Source of the DNA: Hydrogenophilales bacterium
GTDB taxonomy: Bacteria > Pseudomonadota > Gammaproteobacteria > Burkholderiales > Thiobacillaceae
DNA length: 6,530 nucleotides
Assembly: GCA_011391655.1 (NCBI GenBank)
Contig: JAABQE010000275.1
Coordinates: 1-6,530 of the forward strand
Reading direction: 5' to 3'
The notes beneath the pieces are model-generated. The model searched no databases and was not told the DNA's origin. It was given only the letters and a program-made list of their open reading frames with translations. Below, piece by piece: positions 1 to 6,022 of the stretch. A program made the position numbers and the translations under genes. Position 1 is the stretch's first letter. Each line of letters opens with the position of its first letter.

Positions 1-42
1 AGCGGACTTGGCGTCCATTTTTTTAGCAAGGTAGATTGATCC

Positions 43-456
43 ATGTTGTGGCTGAAGTCGTTTCATATCGTGATGGTGGTGAGCTGGTTTGCCGGCCTGT
101 TTTATCTGCCGCGCCTGTTCGTCAACCTGGCGATGGAAACCCACGGGGTGGCGTACGACCGGTTGCTGCTGATGGCGCGCAAATTGTATCGCTTCGTCAC
201 CCCGATCATGTGGCTGACGCTGATTACCGGTACCTGGTTATGGCTGGCGTATTTTCCGCTCAGCATGAACTGGATGTGGGCGAAGCTCACGCTGGTTGCC
301 GGCTTGATTGGCTATCATCACGTATGCGGCAAGCGTTTGCGACAGTTTGAGGTCAAGCAAAATACCAAGTCGCATGTCTGGTACCGCTGGTTTAATGAAA
401 TTCCGGTGATCGTTTTATTGGTTGTCGTGTTGTTGGTTGTATTGAAGCCCTTTTAA
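43..456 (+). CDS. hemJ: HemJ/CopD-family membrane protein, protoporphyrinogen IX oxidase
   Basis: A 137-aa integral membrane protein of the HemJ (UPF0093/CopD) family, which oxidises protoporphyrinogen IX to protoporphyrin IX late in haem synthesis, in the inner membrane. The sequence shows four hydrophobic segments (about residues 5-25, 53-72, 78-98, 118-135). The family's N-terminal block reads FHIVMVVSWFAGLFYLPRLF, with His8. A conserved WAKL block holds Lys81, followed by GYHH (His92/93), and a late WFNEIP motif sits at about 116-121. Length is typical of the family (about 140 aa). The ATG is preceded by AAGG at 28-31, a weak and rather distant ribosome site, but the family N-terminus fits this Met exactly. 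The methyltransferase gene follows after 11 nt, so the two are probably co-transcribed. Family assignment is firm; the enzymatic role is taken from studied HemJ proteins. Confidence 0.9.
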   Translation: MLWLKSFHIVMVVSWFAGLFYLPRLFVNLAMETHGVAYDRLLLMARKLYRFVTPIMWLTLITGTWLWLAYFPLSMNWMWAKLTLVAGLIGYHHVCGKRLRQFEVKQNTKSHVWYRWFNEIPVIVLLVVVLLVVLKPF

Positions 457-467
457 GAAAGCTCCGT

Positions 468-1697
468 TTGAAACCCCAATCCCGTCGCCCCAATACGCCG
501 CATCCCGTTCGCCCCGAGCGTGATGTGTTGCCGCCCGCCAGCCATTTCGCCACCTGTCCCCGCGGGCTGGAACCGCTGCTGGAAGCCGAACTGAGCGCCG
601 CCGGTGCGCAAATCGTGCGTCAACTGCCCGCCGGGGTGCTGTTCATGGCCGACGCTGCGGCCGAAATGCGCGCCAACCTCACATCGCGGATTGCCACGCG
701 CATCCTGCGCAAGGTCGGCTATACCCGTTATCACAAGGAAGAGCACATCTACCGTGCGGCGCTCGATCTGCCATGGCCGTCGTGGTTCAGCGTCGACAAA
801 ACCATTGCGGTCAAAGTGGGTGCGCAAAATGCGTCGCTGAAAAGCCTCAACTTCATTACGCTGAAAATCAAGGACGCCATCTGTGACCGTTTTCGGGAGG
901 AAACGCGCGAACGTCCGAGCGTCGATACCGAGTCGCCCGACGTCCCGGTGTATGCCTTTTTTACCCCGGATGCGGTGACCTTTTACCTCGACACCAGCGG
1001 GGTGCCGCTGTTCAAGCGCGGCTTCAAGACTGAGGCGAGCGCGGCGTCGGTCAAGGAAAACCTCGCCGCCGGGCTGCTGATGCTGTCCGGCTGGGAGCCT
1101 GGCACCCCGCTGCTCGACCCGATGTGCGGCGCCGGTACCATCCTGATCGAAGCGGCAGACATGGCCTTGAATCGCGCGCCGGGGCGCGGGCGACATTTTG
1201 CTTTTGAACACTATCGCGACTTTGATGCGGCGTTGTGGAAACGCATCAAGGCCGAGGCCCTTGCCCAGGAAAAGCCGCTCAGGAAGCTGCCGATATTTGG
1301 TTCCGACCAGGATCGCTGGGTGATCGACAAGGCGAAGAACAACCTCGTTGCAGCAGGCTATGCCGACGTGATCGAGCTGCAGGTCGCCGACGTGCTTGAA
1401 TTGCAGGCACCTACGCCAGCCGGCACCATCGTCACCAACCCGCCTTACGGCGAGCGCCTGGGCGATGGTGAGGAACTGGCCGACTGGTACCCGCAGCTGG
1501 GCGACTGGCTGAAAAAGAACTTCAGCGGCTGGGACGCCTGGATCATCTCCGGTGATCCGCTGCTGCCCAAGTTGATGGGGCTGAAAGCCAGCCGTCGCAT
1601 TCCGCTATTCAATGGGTCGATTGAAACCCGCTTTCTGCATTACAAGGTGATTGCCGGGTCGATGCGGCCGGTTAAGACTGCGCCGCCGCCGGGCTGA
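468..1697 (+). CDS. rlmL: RlmL-type class I SAM-dependent 23S rRNA (guanine-N2) methyltransferase with THUMP region
   Basis: A 409-aa RNA methyltransferase of the COG0116/RlmL type; E. coli RlmL makes m2G2445 in 23S rRNA. Order of parts: a Pro/Arg-rich leader (1-25), the family's N-terminal FATCPRGLE motif (27-35), a ferredoxin-like plus THUMP RNA-binding region (about 36-180), then a Rossmann methyltransferase domain. That domain has the SAM-binding DPMCGAGTILIEAA at 217-230, acidic FGSDQD at 277-282 and catalytic TNPPYGERLG at 323-332. The E. coli protein is fused to a second methyltransferase (RlmK); here the protein ends after the RlmL part, as in many bacteria. The longest frame starts with TTG at 468, about 8 nt after AAGAAA. 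In-frame GTG 525 or TTG 528 would remove the odd leader and match the family N-terminus better, so the start is uncertain. The methyltransferase class is certain; the exact target base is inferred. Confidence 0.88.
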   Translation: MKPQSRRPNTPHPVRPERDVLPPASHFATCPRGLEPLLEAELSAAGAQIVRQLPAGVLFMADAAAEMRANLTSRIATRILRKVGYTRYHKEEHIYRAALDLPWPSWFSVDKTIAVKVGAQNASLKSLNFITLKIKDAICDRFREETRERPSVDTESPDVPVYAFFTPDAVTFYLDTSGVPLFKRGFKTEASAASVKENLAAGLLMLSGWEPGTPLLDPMCGAGTILIEAADMALNRAPGRGRHFAFEHYRDFDAALWKRIKAEALAQEKPLRKLPIFGSDQDRWVIDKAKNNLVAAGYADVIELQVADVLELQAPTPAGTIVTNPPYGERLGDGEELADWYPQLGDWLKKNFSGWDAWIISGDPLLPKLMGLKASRRIPLFNGSIETRFLHYKVIAGSMRPVKTAPPPG

Positions 1698-1702
1698 AAG
1701 CC

Positions 1703-1730
1703 GCGCGACAGGGCTGGATGAATGTCGCGT
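1703..1730 (+). other. Inverted repeat between methyltransferase and cyclase genes
   Basis: CGCGACA (1704-1710) and TGTCGCG (1723-1729) form a perfect 7-bp stem with a 12-nt loop, extendable by one G·T pair. It starts 6 nt after the methyltransferase stop. No T-run follows, so it is not a canonical intrinsic terminator. The right arm could instead pair with CGCG a few bases downstream across TAAA. It may be a weak terminator, an mRNA 3'-end stabiliser or chance. The rest of this 88-nt gap holds an A/T-rich patch (1761-1772) and GAGAG at 1775-1779, the likely ribosome site of the cyclase gene. Confidence 0.3.
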
Positions 1731-1786
1731 AAACGCGCAGGATCGAAACGGGTTGGGCTGTAAAAAATATAAGCGAGAGCGCAGGT

Positions 1787-2674
1787 ATGTCCAATTTGTC
1801 GGGTAAAACCAGACACTTCATCGTCGAGCTGGATGCAGCGGTTGAGTCGCACATGGACTGGACGCGTCGCGTGATGCGCTGCGCGGTGTTGCGAGCCTCG
1901 CCCGGTGAGGATGTGCTGGCGAGTGAGGCGCATATGCTGTGCCGGTTCGGTCACTGGTTTGCATCGCAGAAGCCCGATTTCGACAAGATGGATGCACAAA
2001 AGGCACACCAGGTTGAGGTCGTGCATCAGGCCATGCATGATGCCATTCGATCCATCTGCGCCAATATTCTGGCCGGACAGCCGGGTGTGATTGCTGATCT
2101 TGAAGTGTTTGAACAGAGCCAGTCAGAGCTGACCGGGTTGATGGCCAGCTTTAAAACCCAGTTCCTTGCCGATGCGGTGTGCAATGATCCGCTTACGGGA
2201 TTGCCCTTGCGCTATGGGATCGAAGACGAGTTTGTTCAAGCGCAACGAGCCGTCCGGCGTGAACACACCCAGCTCTATGTGGCAATGATCGATATTGATC
2301 ACTTCAAGATGATCAATGATCAATATGGCCATGCGGTAGGCGACAGCGCGCTGCGGCATTTGACCGACAGCCTGACACGCGCATTGCGGCCGAATGAGCC
2401 CCTGTTTCGCTTTGGCGGCGAGGAGTTTTTGTTGTTGATGCAGTGTCCGTCGCGTGAAGCCGCCGCCATTGCAGCACAGCGGATCGTTGAGCAGGTGCGC
2501 AACTCGCCGATGGCACTGGAGCATGCCGCCCAGCCCATCAGCATGACCATTACCCTGGGGTTGACCCGGGTGCAACACGATGAGTCCCTGGATGATGCGC
2601 TGGCACGGGCTGACCAGGCGCTTTATGCCGGCAAGCACGACGGACGCGATCGCCACGTCATCCAGGATGATTGA
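1787..2674 (+). CDS. dgcZ: Diguanylate cyclase with N-terminal CZB zinc-sensing domain (DgcZ-like)
   Basis: A 295-aa cytoplasmic enzyme making c-di-GMP from two GTP. Residues about 10-120 look like a CZB (chemoreceptor zinc-binding) helical domain, with His22, Cys52 in the CRFGHWF motif, and His80 and His84. E. coli DgcZ (296 aa) uses His22, Cys52, His79 and His83 to bind inhibitory zinc, so ligands, spacing and length agree closely. The GGDEF domain starts at DPLTGLPLRYG (134-144), continues with the metal-binding DIDHFKMINDQYGHAVGD (169-186), and has the active-site loop RFGGEEF (208-214). At the inhibitory I-site position the sequence is RPNE (201-204), with Glu instead of the usual Asp. 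There are no membrane segments. ATG 1787 is preceded by GAGAG. Its neighbour is the convergent pilT-pilU operon, suggesting but not proving a role in pilus-dependent behaviour. The domain call is firm; zinc control is inferred from the ligands. Confidence 0.93.
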   Translation: MSNLSGKTRHFIVELDAAVESHMDWTRRVMRCAVLRASPGEDVLASEAHMLCRFGHWFASQKPDFDKMDAQKAHQVEVVHQAMHDAIRSICANILAGQPGVIADLEVFEQSQSELTGLMASFKTQFLADAVCNDPLTGLPLRYGIEDEFVQAQRAVRREHTQLYVAMIDIDHFKMINDQYGHAVGDSALRHLTDSLTRALRPNEPLFRFGGEEFLLLMQCPSREAAAIAAQRIVEQVRNSPMALEHAAQPISMTITLGLTRVQHDESLDDALARADQALYAGKHDGRDRHVIQDD

Positions 2675-2699
2675 CCAGGATGTGCCTTTGGCTTCCTGG
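2675..2699 (+). other. Small inverted repeat just after the cyclase stop
   Basis: CCAGGA (2675-2680) and TCCTGG (2694-2699) can form a 6-bp stem with a 13-nt loop directly after the TGA of the cyclase gene. No T-run follows, so termination here is doubtful. The right arm lies inside the 29-nt repeat shared with the end of pilU. Confidence 0.2.
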
Positions 2700-2713
2700 C
2701 CGTGGAGTTTGAT
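2685..2713 (-). repeat. Direct repeat copy A: relic-like copy of part of the pilU 3' end
   Basis: These 29 nt match 3099-3127 at 27 positions, including an unbroken run of 20. On the - strand they read IKLHGQEAKG, the same ten residues found at 353-362 of PilU. Both mismatches fall at third codon positions of that frame (AAA/AAG Lys, CTC/CTG Leu). Similarity stops on both sides. The copy lies 10 nt after the cyclase stop and before the 89-aa gene. A 20-nt exact match in a window this size is not expected by chance. Possible origins are a partial duplication of pilU, a remnant of a lost pilU-like gene, or a recombination junction. Confidence 0.8.
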
Positions 2714-2778
2714 GGTCTGGGCGGAACCGATGCGCGGCTGGCGGGTCACTTCATCACTCCATTTGAGAGCCTCCCCTC

Positions 2779-3048
2779 ATGATTACCGCATCGATCCGCC
2801 TCACCGGCATGCTCAACGACGGCGCCGAGGTTTACCGCAGCTATTACCTGGTCGCTGATTTTGGTGCGTCCGGCAGTGGCAAGGCGTCAATCATCCCCAT
2901 GTCGAGCGGCGCACCGATGCCCGACGATGAACATTTGATGGTGAAATATGGCGGTGAAGAGGCGGCACTGAAAGCGGCCGCCGAGGCGATCAAGGCCTTG
3001 CCGGGCAATCAGGGTCTGGACGTGAAAGCCGTCATCAACCCCGATTGA
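2779..3048 (+). CDS. Conserved-looking hypothetical protein, 89 aa
   Basis: I do not recognise this small, probably cytoplasmic protein. It has no signal peptide, membrane segment or cysteine. The N-terminal half (MITASIRLTGMLNDG through SYYLVADF) looks beta-rich. A Gly/Ser-rich stretch (GASGSGKAS, 29-37) superficially resembles a P-loop but lacks the surrounding ATPase fold. An Ala/Glu-rich helix follows (about 52-75, EEAALKAAAEAIKAL), then a short strand, LDVKAVIN. It is judged real from a well placed GAGAG ribosome site (2765-2769, 9 nt before ATG), GC-rich third positions and its fit into the gap before pilU. Its stop is 7 nt from the pilU stop on the other strand. It may be expressed from the cyclase transcript or from its own promoter in the 104-nt spacer; I see no clear promoter there. 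Confidence 0.72.
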   Translation: MITASIRLTGMLNDGAEVYRSYYLVADFGASGSGKASIIPMSSGAPMPDDEHLMVKYGGEEAALKAAAEAIKALPGNQGLDVKAVINPD

Positions 3049-3055
3049 GCCAGGG

Positions 3056-4183
3056 CTAGACGATGCCGAGGTGATCCAGCCCCGCCATCATGTCGCGTCC
3101 TTTGGCTTCCTGGCCGTGCAGCTTGATTTGCAGGCGCAGGTCGTTGAGGCTGTCGGCGTTGCGCAGCGCATCTTCGTAGGAAATCATTCCGGATTCGTAC
3201 AGGTCGAACAGCGCCTGGTCGAAGGTCTGCATCCCGAGCTCACGCGACTTCGACATGATTTCCTTGATTTCATGAACCGCGCCCTTGAAGATCAAGTCGG
3301 CGATCAACGGCGAGTTGAGCAGGATTTCGACCGCTGCCACGCGGCCGGTCACGCCCTTGCGTGGAATCAATCGCTGCGAGATGAAGGCTTTGAGATTGAG
3401 TGACAAGTCCATCAGCAACTGGTCGCGCCGCTCTTCGGGGAAGAAGTTGATGATGCGGTCGAGCGCCTGGTTGGCGCTGTTGGCGTGCAGCGTCGACAGG
3501 CAGAGGTGGCCGGTTTCAGCAAAGGCGATGGCGTATTCCATGGTCTCGCGGTCGCGGATTTCGCCGATCAGGATGACGTCGGGTGCTTGCCGCAACGTGT
3601 TCTTCAGCGCCGAGAACCAGTTGTCGGTGTCGATGCCGACCTCGCGCTGGGTGATGATGGATTTCTTGTGATCGTGCACGTATTCGATCGGGTCCTCGAC
3701 CGTGATGATGTGGTCGGCGGCGTTTTCGTTGCGGTGCCCGATCAGGGCGGCAAGCGAGGTGGACTTACCGGAACCGGTGGCGCCGACGAAAATCACCAGG
3801 CCACGCTTGATCATCGCGACATCCCGCATGATGGGCGGCAAATTCAGTTCATCCATCTTCGGGATCTTGGTGACAATCGTCCGCATCACGATGCCGACGC
3901 GCCCCTGCTGGACGAATACGTTGACCCGGAAGCGGCCGATTTCGGGCGGGCTGATGGCGAAGTTGGACTCGTTGGTCGCTTCGAAATCGCTCCATTGCCG
4001 GTCGTTCATGATCGAGCGGGCCAGTTCACTGGTGTGCGCCGGCGTCAGGCTCTGGTTCGACACCGGGGTGATTTTGCCGTCGACCTTGAACGCGGGGGGA
4101 AAGCCCGCCGTGATGAACAAGTCAGACGCGTTTTTCGCCAGCATCAGGCGCAGCAGGTCGTGGATGGTTTTTTCAGCATTCAT
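3056..4183 (-). CDS. pilU: PilU, type IV pilus retraction ATPase (PilT paralogue)
   Basis: A 375-aa cytoplasmic hexameric ATPase of the PilT/VirB11 family that assists PilT in retracting type IV pili (twitching, surface sensing, DNA uptake). It has an N-terminal PAS-like half (1-110) with SDLFITAGFPPAFKVDGKI, Walker A GATGSGKST (134-142), an Asp box around IITVEDPIEYVH (159-170), Walker B VILIGEIRD with Glu208, and a His box AETGHLCLSTLHA (222-234). PilU rather than PilT is indicated by absence of the PilT-specific AIRNLIRE motif (the region reads SPLIADLIFKGAVHEIKEIM) and by a longer C-terminal tail. The ATG is preceded by AAGGA with 8-nt spacing, and that site overlaps the pilT stop, so the pair should be co-transcribed and translationally coupled. 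The tail (353-362) is duplicated at 2685-2713. Confidence 0.95.
   Translation of the reverse strand: MNAEKTIHDLLRLMLAKNASDLFITAGFPPAFKVDGKITPVSNQSLTPAHTSELARSIMNDRQWSDFEATNESNFAISPPEIGRFRVNVFVQQGRVGIVMRTIVTKIPKMDELNLPPIMRDVAMIKRGLVIFVGATGSGKSTSLAALIGHRNENAADHIITVEDPIEYVHDHKKSIITQREVGIDTDNWFSALKNTLRQAPDVILIGEIRDRETMEYAIAFAETGHLCLSTLHANSANQALDRIINFFPEERRDQLLMDLSLNLKAFISQRLIPRKGVTGRVAAVEILLNSPLIADLIFKGAVHEIKEIMSKSRELGMQTFDQALFDLYESGMISYEDALRNADSLNDLRLQIKLHGQEAKGRDMMAGLDHLGIV
3099..3127 (-). repeat. Direct repeat copy B: within the pilU 3' coding end
   Basis: Partner of the copy at 2685-2713, in the same orientation and 414 nt downstream. It encodes IKLHGQEAKG close to the PilU C-terminus, in a functional-looking reading frame, so this is probably the original copy. 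Together the two copies bracket the 89-aa gene. Confidence 0.8.
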
Positions 4184-4194
4184 TTGTTCAGTCC

Positions 4195-5238
4195 TTAACC
4201 CAGGAAAGCGTCTTTGTTCTGTGCCGCACTGCGCGCCACGCCGGAGGCAATGATGTTGCGCTTCACCAGATCCTGCAGATTTTGGTCGAGCGTCTGCATG
4301 CCGATGTTGCCGCCGGTCTGGATTGCGGAATACATCTGCGCCACCTTGCCTTCACGAATCAGGTTGCGGATCGCCGGGGTGCCGATCATGATCTCGTGCG
4401 CGGCCACGCGGCCGTTGCCGTCCTTGGTTTTGAGCAGGGTTTGCGAGATGACAGCGCGCAGCGATTCGGACAGCATCGAGCGCACCATTTCCTTTTCAGC
4501 TGCCGGGAACACGTCGACCACGCGGTCGATGGTCTTGGCGGCCGACGAGGTGTGCAGGGTGCCGAACACCAAGTGACCCGTTTCGGCCGCGGTGAGCGCG
4601 AGGCGGATGGTCTCCAGGTCGCGCAATTCGCCCACCAGGATGACGTCCGGGTCTTCCCGCAGTGCCGAGCGCAACGCGTTGTTGAACGACAGCGTGTGCG
4701 GGCCGACTTCGCGCTGGTTGATCAGGCATTTCTTGCTCTGATGGACGAATTCGATCGGGTCTTCGACAGTGAGGATGTGCGCGTACTGGTTCTCGTTGAC
4801 GTAGTCCATCATCGCCGCCAGCGTGGTCGACTTGCCTGAGCCAGTCGGGCCGGTGACCAGCACAATGCCGCGTGGCTGGTCGGAGATTTCCTTGAAAATG
4901 GGCGGGCAGTTGAGTTCTTCCAGCGACAACACCTTCGAGGGAATCGTCCGGAACACCGCGCCTGCGCCGTATTGCTGGTTGAAGGCGTTGACCCGGAAGC
5001 GCGCCAGCGAAGGAATCTCGAACGAAAAGTCGATTTCCAGCGTTTCTTCGTACACCTTGCGCTGGCCGTCGTTCATGATGTCGTACACCATGCGATGCAC
5101 GTCCTTGTGCTCCATCGGCGGCAGGTTGATGCGGCGCACATCGCCGTTCACCCGGATCATCGGCGGCAGGCTTGCCGACAGGTGCAAGTCGGAGGCTTTG
5201 TTCTTGACGGAAAAAGCCAATAATTCGGAAATATCCAC
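4195..5238 (-). CDS. pilT: PilT, type IV pilus retraction ATPase
   Basis: A 347-aa hexameric motor that depolymerises type IV pili at the inner-membrane base, powering twitching motility. It shows the family opening DISELLAFSVKNKASDLHLS, Walker A GPTGSGKST (130-138), Asp box ILTVEDPIEFVH (155-166), Walker B VILVGELRD with Glu204, His box AAETGHLVFGTLHT (217-230, His222 and His229), and the retraction-specific AIRNLIRE (289-296). Length matches known PilT (about 344 aa). The open frame continues upstream to 5436, but that extension has no PilT similarity and runs into yggS. GTG 5238 gives the family N-terminus exactly and has GAGG 5 nt upstream. It is the first gene of the pilT-pilU operon, with an 11-nt gap to pilU. 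It is divergent from yggS, a classic arrangement in many proteobacteria. Confidence 0.96.
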   Translation of the reverse strand: MDISELLAFSVKNKASDLHLSASLPPMIRVNGDVRRINLPPMEHKDVHRMVYDIMNDGQRKVYEETLEIDFSFEIPSLARFRVNAFNQQYGAGAVFRTIPSKVLSLEELNCPPIFKEISDQPRGIVLVTGPTGSGKSTTLAAMMDYVNENQYAHILTVEDPIEFVHQSKKCLINQREVGPHTLSFNNALRSALREDPDVILVGELRDLETIRLALTAAETGHLVFGTLHTSSAAKTIDRVVDVFPAAEKEMVRSMLSESLRAVISQTLLKTKDGNGRVAAHEIMIGTPAIRNLIREGKVAQMYSAIQTGGNIGMQTLDQNLQDLVKRNIIASGVARSAAQNKDAFLG

Positions 5239-5259
5239 GTGAGCCTCGTCTGGGGTGTT

Positions 5260-5287
5260 TTGAAAGATAATAAGCGCAATGAATAAC
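5260..5287 (+). promoter_or_regulatory. Possible sigma-70 promoter for yggS-proC
   Basis: TTGAAA (5260-5265, 5/6 to consensus) and AATAAC (5282-5287, 4/6) are separated by 16 nt. Transcription would begin near 5294, downstream of ATG 5279 but upstream of ATG 5318, which favours the later yggS start. GATAAT at 5266-5271 is an alternative -10 but lacks a good -35. The element overlaps the proposed pilT promoter, so the two could compete. Confidence 0.3.
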
Positions 5288-5295
5288 GGTCTGAA
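5267..5295 (-). promoter_or_regulatory. Possible sigma-70 promoter for pilT-pilU
   Basis: On the - strand, TTCAGA (5295-5290, 4/6 to the -35 consensus) and TATTAT (5272-5267, near TATAAT) are separated by 17 nt. Transcription would begin near 5260, giving a leader of about 22 nt before the GTG of pilT. Found by eye in the short divergent interval, so only suggestive. Confidence 0.35.
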
Positions 5296-5317
5296 AACGG
5301 GCGAACTTGAGCCGGAC

Positions 5318-6022
5318 ATGCCGTCTGCACATGCTGCATTTAAACGGCGTTTGACTCTCGTGCAAACGCGGATTGCGCACGCGCTGGCAGACGCCGGGCG
5401 TGACGCGACGGCGGTACGCCTGCTGGCGGTCAGCAAAACCTTTGACGCGGCGGCGGTGCGTGCGCTGGCCGCCTGTGGCCAGCGCGAGTTTGGTGAAAAC
5501 TACGTGCAGGAAGCGCTCGACAAGCAGTGTGCCCTGCGCGATATGCCACTTGAATGGCATTTCATCGGGCCGATCCAGAGCAATAAAACCCGGGCCATTG
5601 CCGAGAACTTCAGCTGGGTGCACGGCATTGACCGGCTGAAGATTGCCGAGCGGCTGTCGGCGCAGCGTCCGGCGAATTTGCCGCCCCTGCAGGTATGCAT
5701 CGAGCTGAATGTAAGCGGCGAGGCCAGCAAGGGCGGGGTGGCCGCAGCAGAATTGCCTGCGCTGGCTGAGGCCATGTCGGGGCTGCCAGGCTTGCAGCTG
5801 CGTGGTTTGATGGCGATTCCGGCGCCAGCGACGGACATCGCTGTCCAACGCGCCGCATTTCGACAGGTGCGCATGGCATTTGAGGCCCTGGTCGAACGCG
5901 GCTACGCGCTGGACACCCTGTCGATGGGCATGTCGGCCGATCTGGAAGCCGCCATACTGGAAGGCGCGACGATCGTGCGGGTTGGCACCGCACTCTTTGG
6001 TGAAAGGAACAAACATGCATAA
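5318..6022 (+). CDS. yggS: YggS/PLPBP-family pyridoxal phosphate homeostasis protein
   Basis: A 234-aa cytoplasmic PLP-binding protein with the single TIM-barrel fold of alanine racemase. It is not known as an enzyme; it buffers PLP and affects amino-acid and vitamin B6 balance. Motifs: LLAVSK with the PLP-binding Lys40, FGENYVQEALDK (58-69), HFIGPIQSNK (81-90), LRGLMAIPAP (161-170), SMGMSADLEAAI (202-213) and the phosphate-binding VRVGTALFG (220-228). An in-frame ATG at 5279 would add 13 residues (NNGLKTGELEPD type) with no family similarity. From 5318 the protein is 234 aa, the same length as E. coli YggS, so I chose that start, although neither ATG has a strong ribosome site. It overlaps proC by 8 nt. 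Linkage to proC is widespread and fits its role near amino-acid metabolism. Confidence 0.93.
   Translation: MPSAHAAFKRRLTLVQTRIAHALADAGRDATAVRLLAVSKTFDAAAVRALAACGQREFGENYVQEALDKQCALRDMPLEWHFIGPIQSNKTRAIAENFSWVHGIDRLKIAERLSAQRPANLPPLQVCIELNVSGEASKGGVAAAELPALAEAMSGLPGLQLRGLMAIPAPATDIAVQRAAFRQVRMAFEALVERGYALDTLSMGMSADLEAAILEGATIVRVGTALFGERNKHA

Noticed and set aside
1..18. Possible start of a divergent gene on the - strand (ATG at 18, reading MDAKSA)
   Set aside because: Only six codons lie inside the window and no clear ribosome site precedes them, so no gene can be supported.
453..1211. 252-aa open frame on the - strand opposite the methyltransferase
   Set aside because: Antisense shadow of a gene with clear SAM-binding and NPPY motifs; no ribosome site or family signal seen.
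2123..2749. 208-aa - strand frame opposite the cyclase that contains IKLHGQEAKG near its N-terminus
   Set aside because: Only the ten residues from the pilU-like repeat are meaningful; the remainder is antisense to the GGDEF domain and lacks ATPase motifs, so it is not an intact pilU-like gene.
2863..2889. GASGSGKAS in the 89-aa protein resembling a Walker A P-loop
   Set aside because: The protein is too short for a P-loop NTPase, and no Walker B or surrounding fold is visible; probably a chance Gly/Ser-rich loop.
3049..3055. Search for a bidirectional terminator between the 89-aa gene and pilU
   Set aside because: The gap is only 7 nt and no stable stem followed by a T-run was found around it.
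3485..4198. 237-aa open frame on the + strand opposite pilU, and similar ones opposite pilT (4282-4839)
   Set aside because: These are mirror frames of conserved ATPase genes; the translations are Asp/Val/Arg-biased and show no domain.
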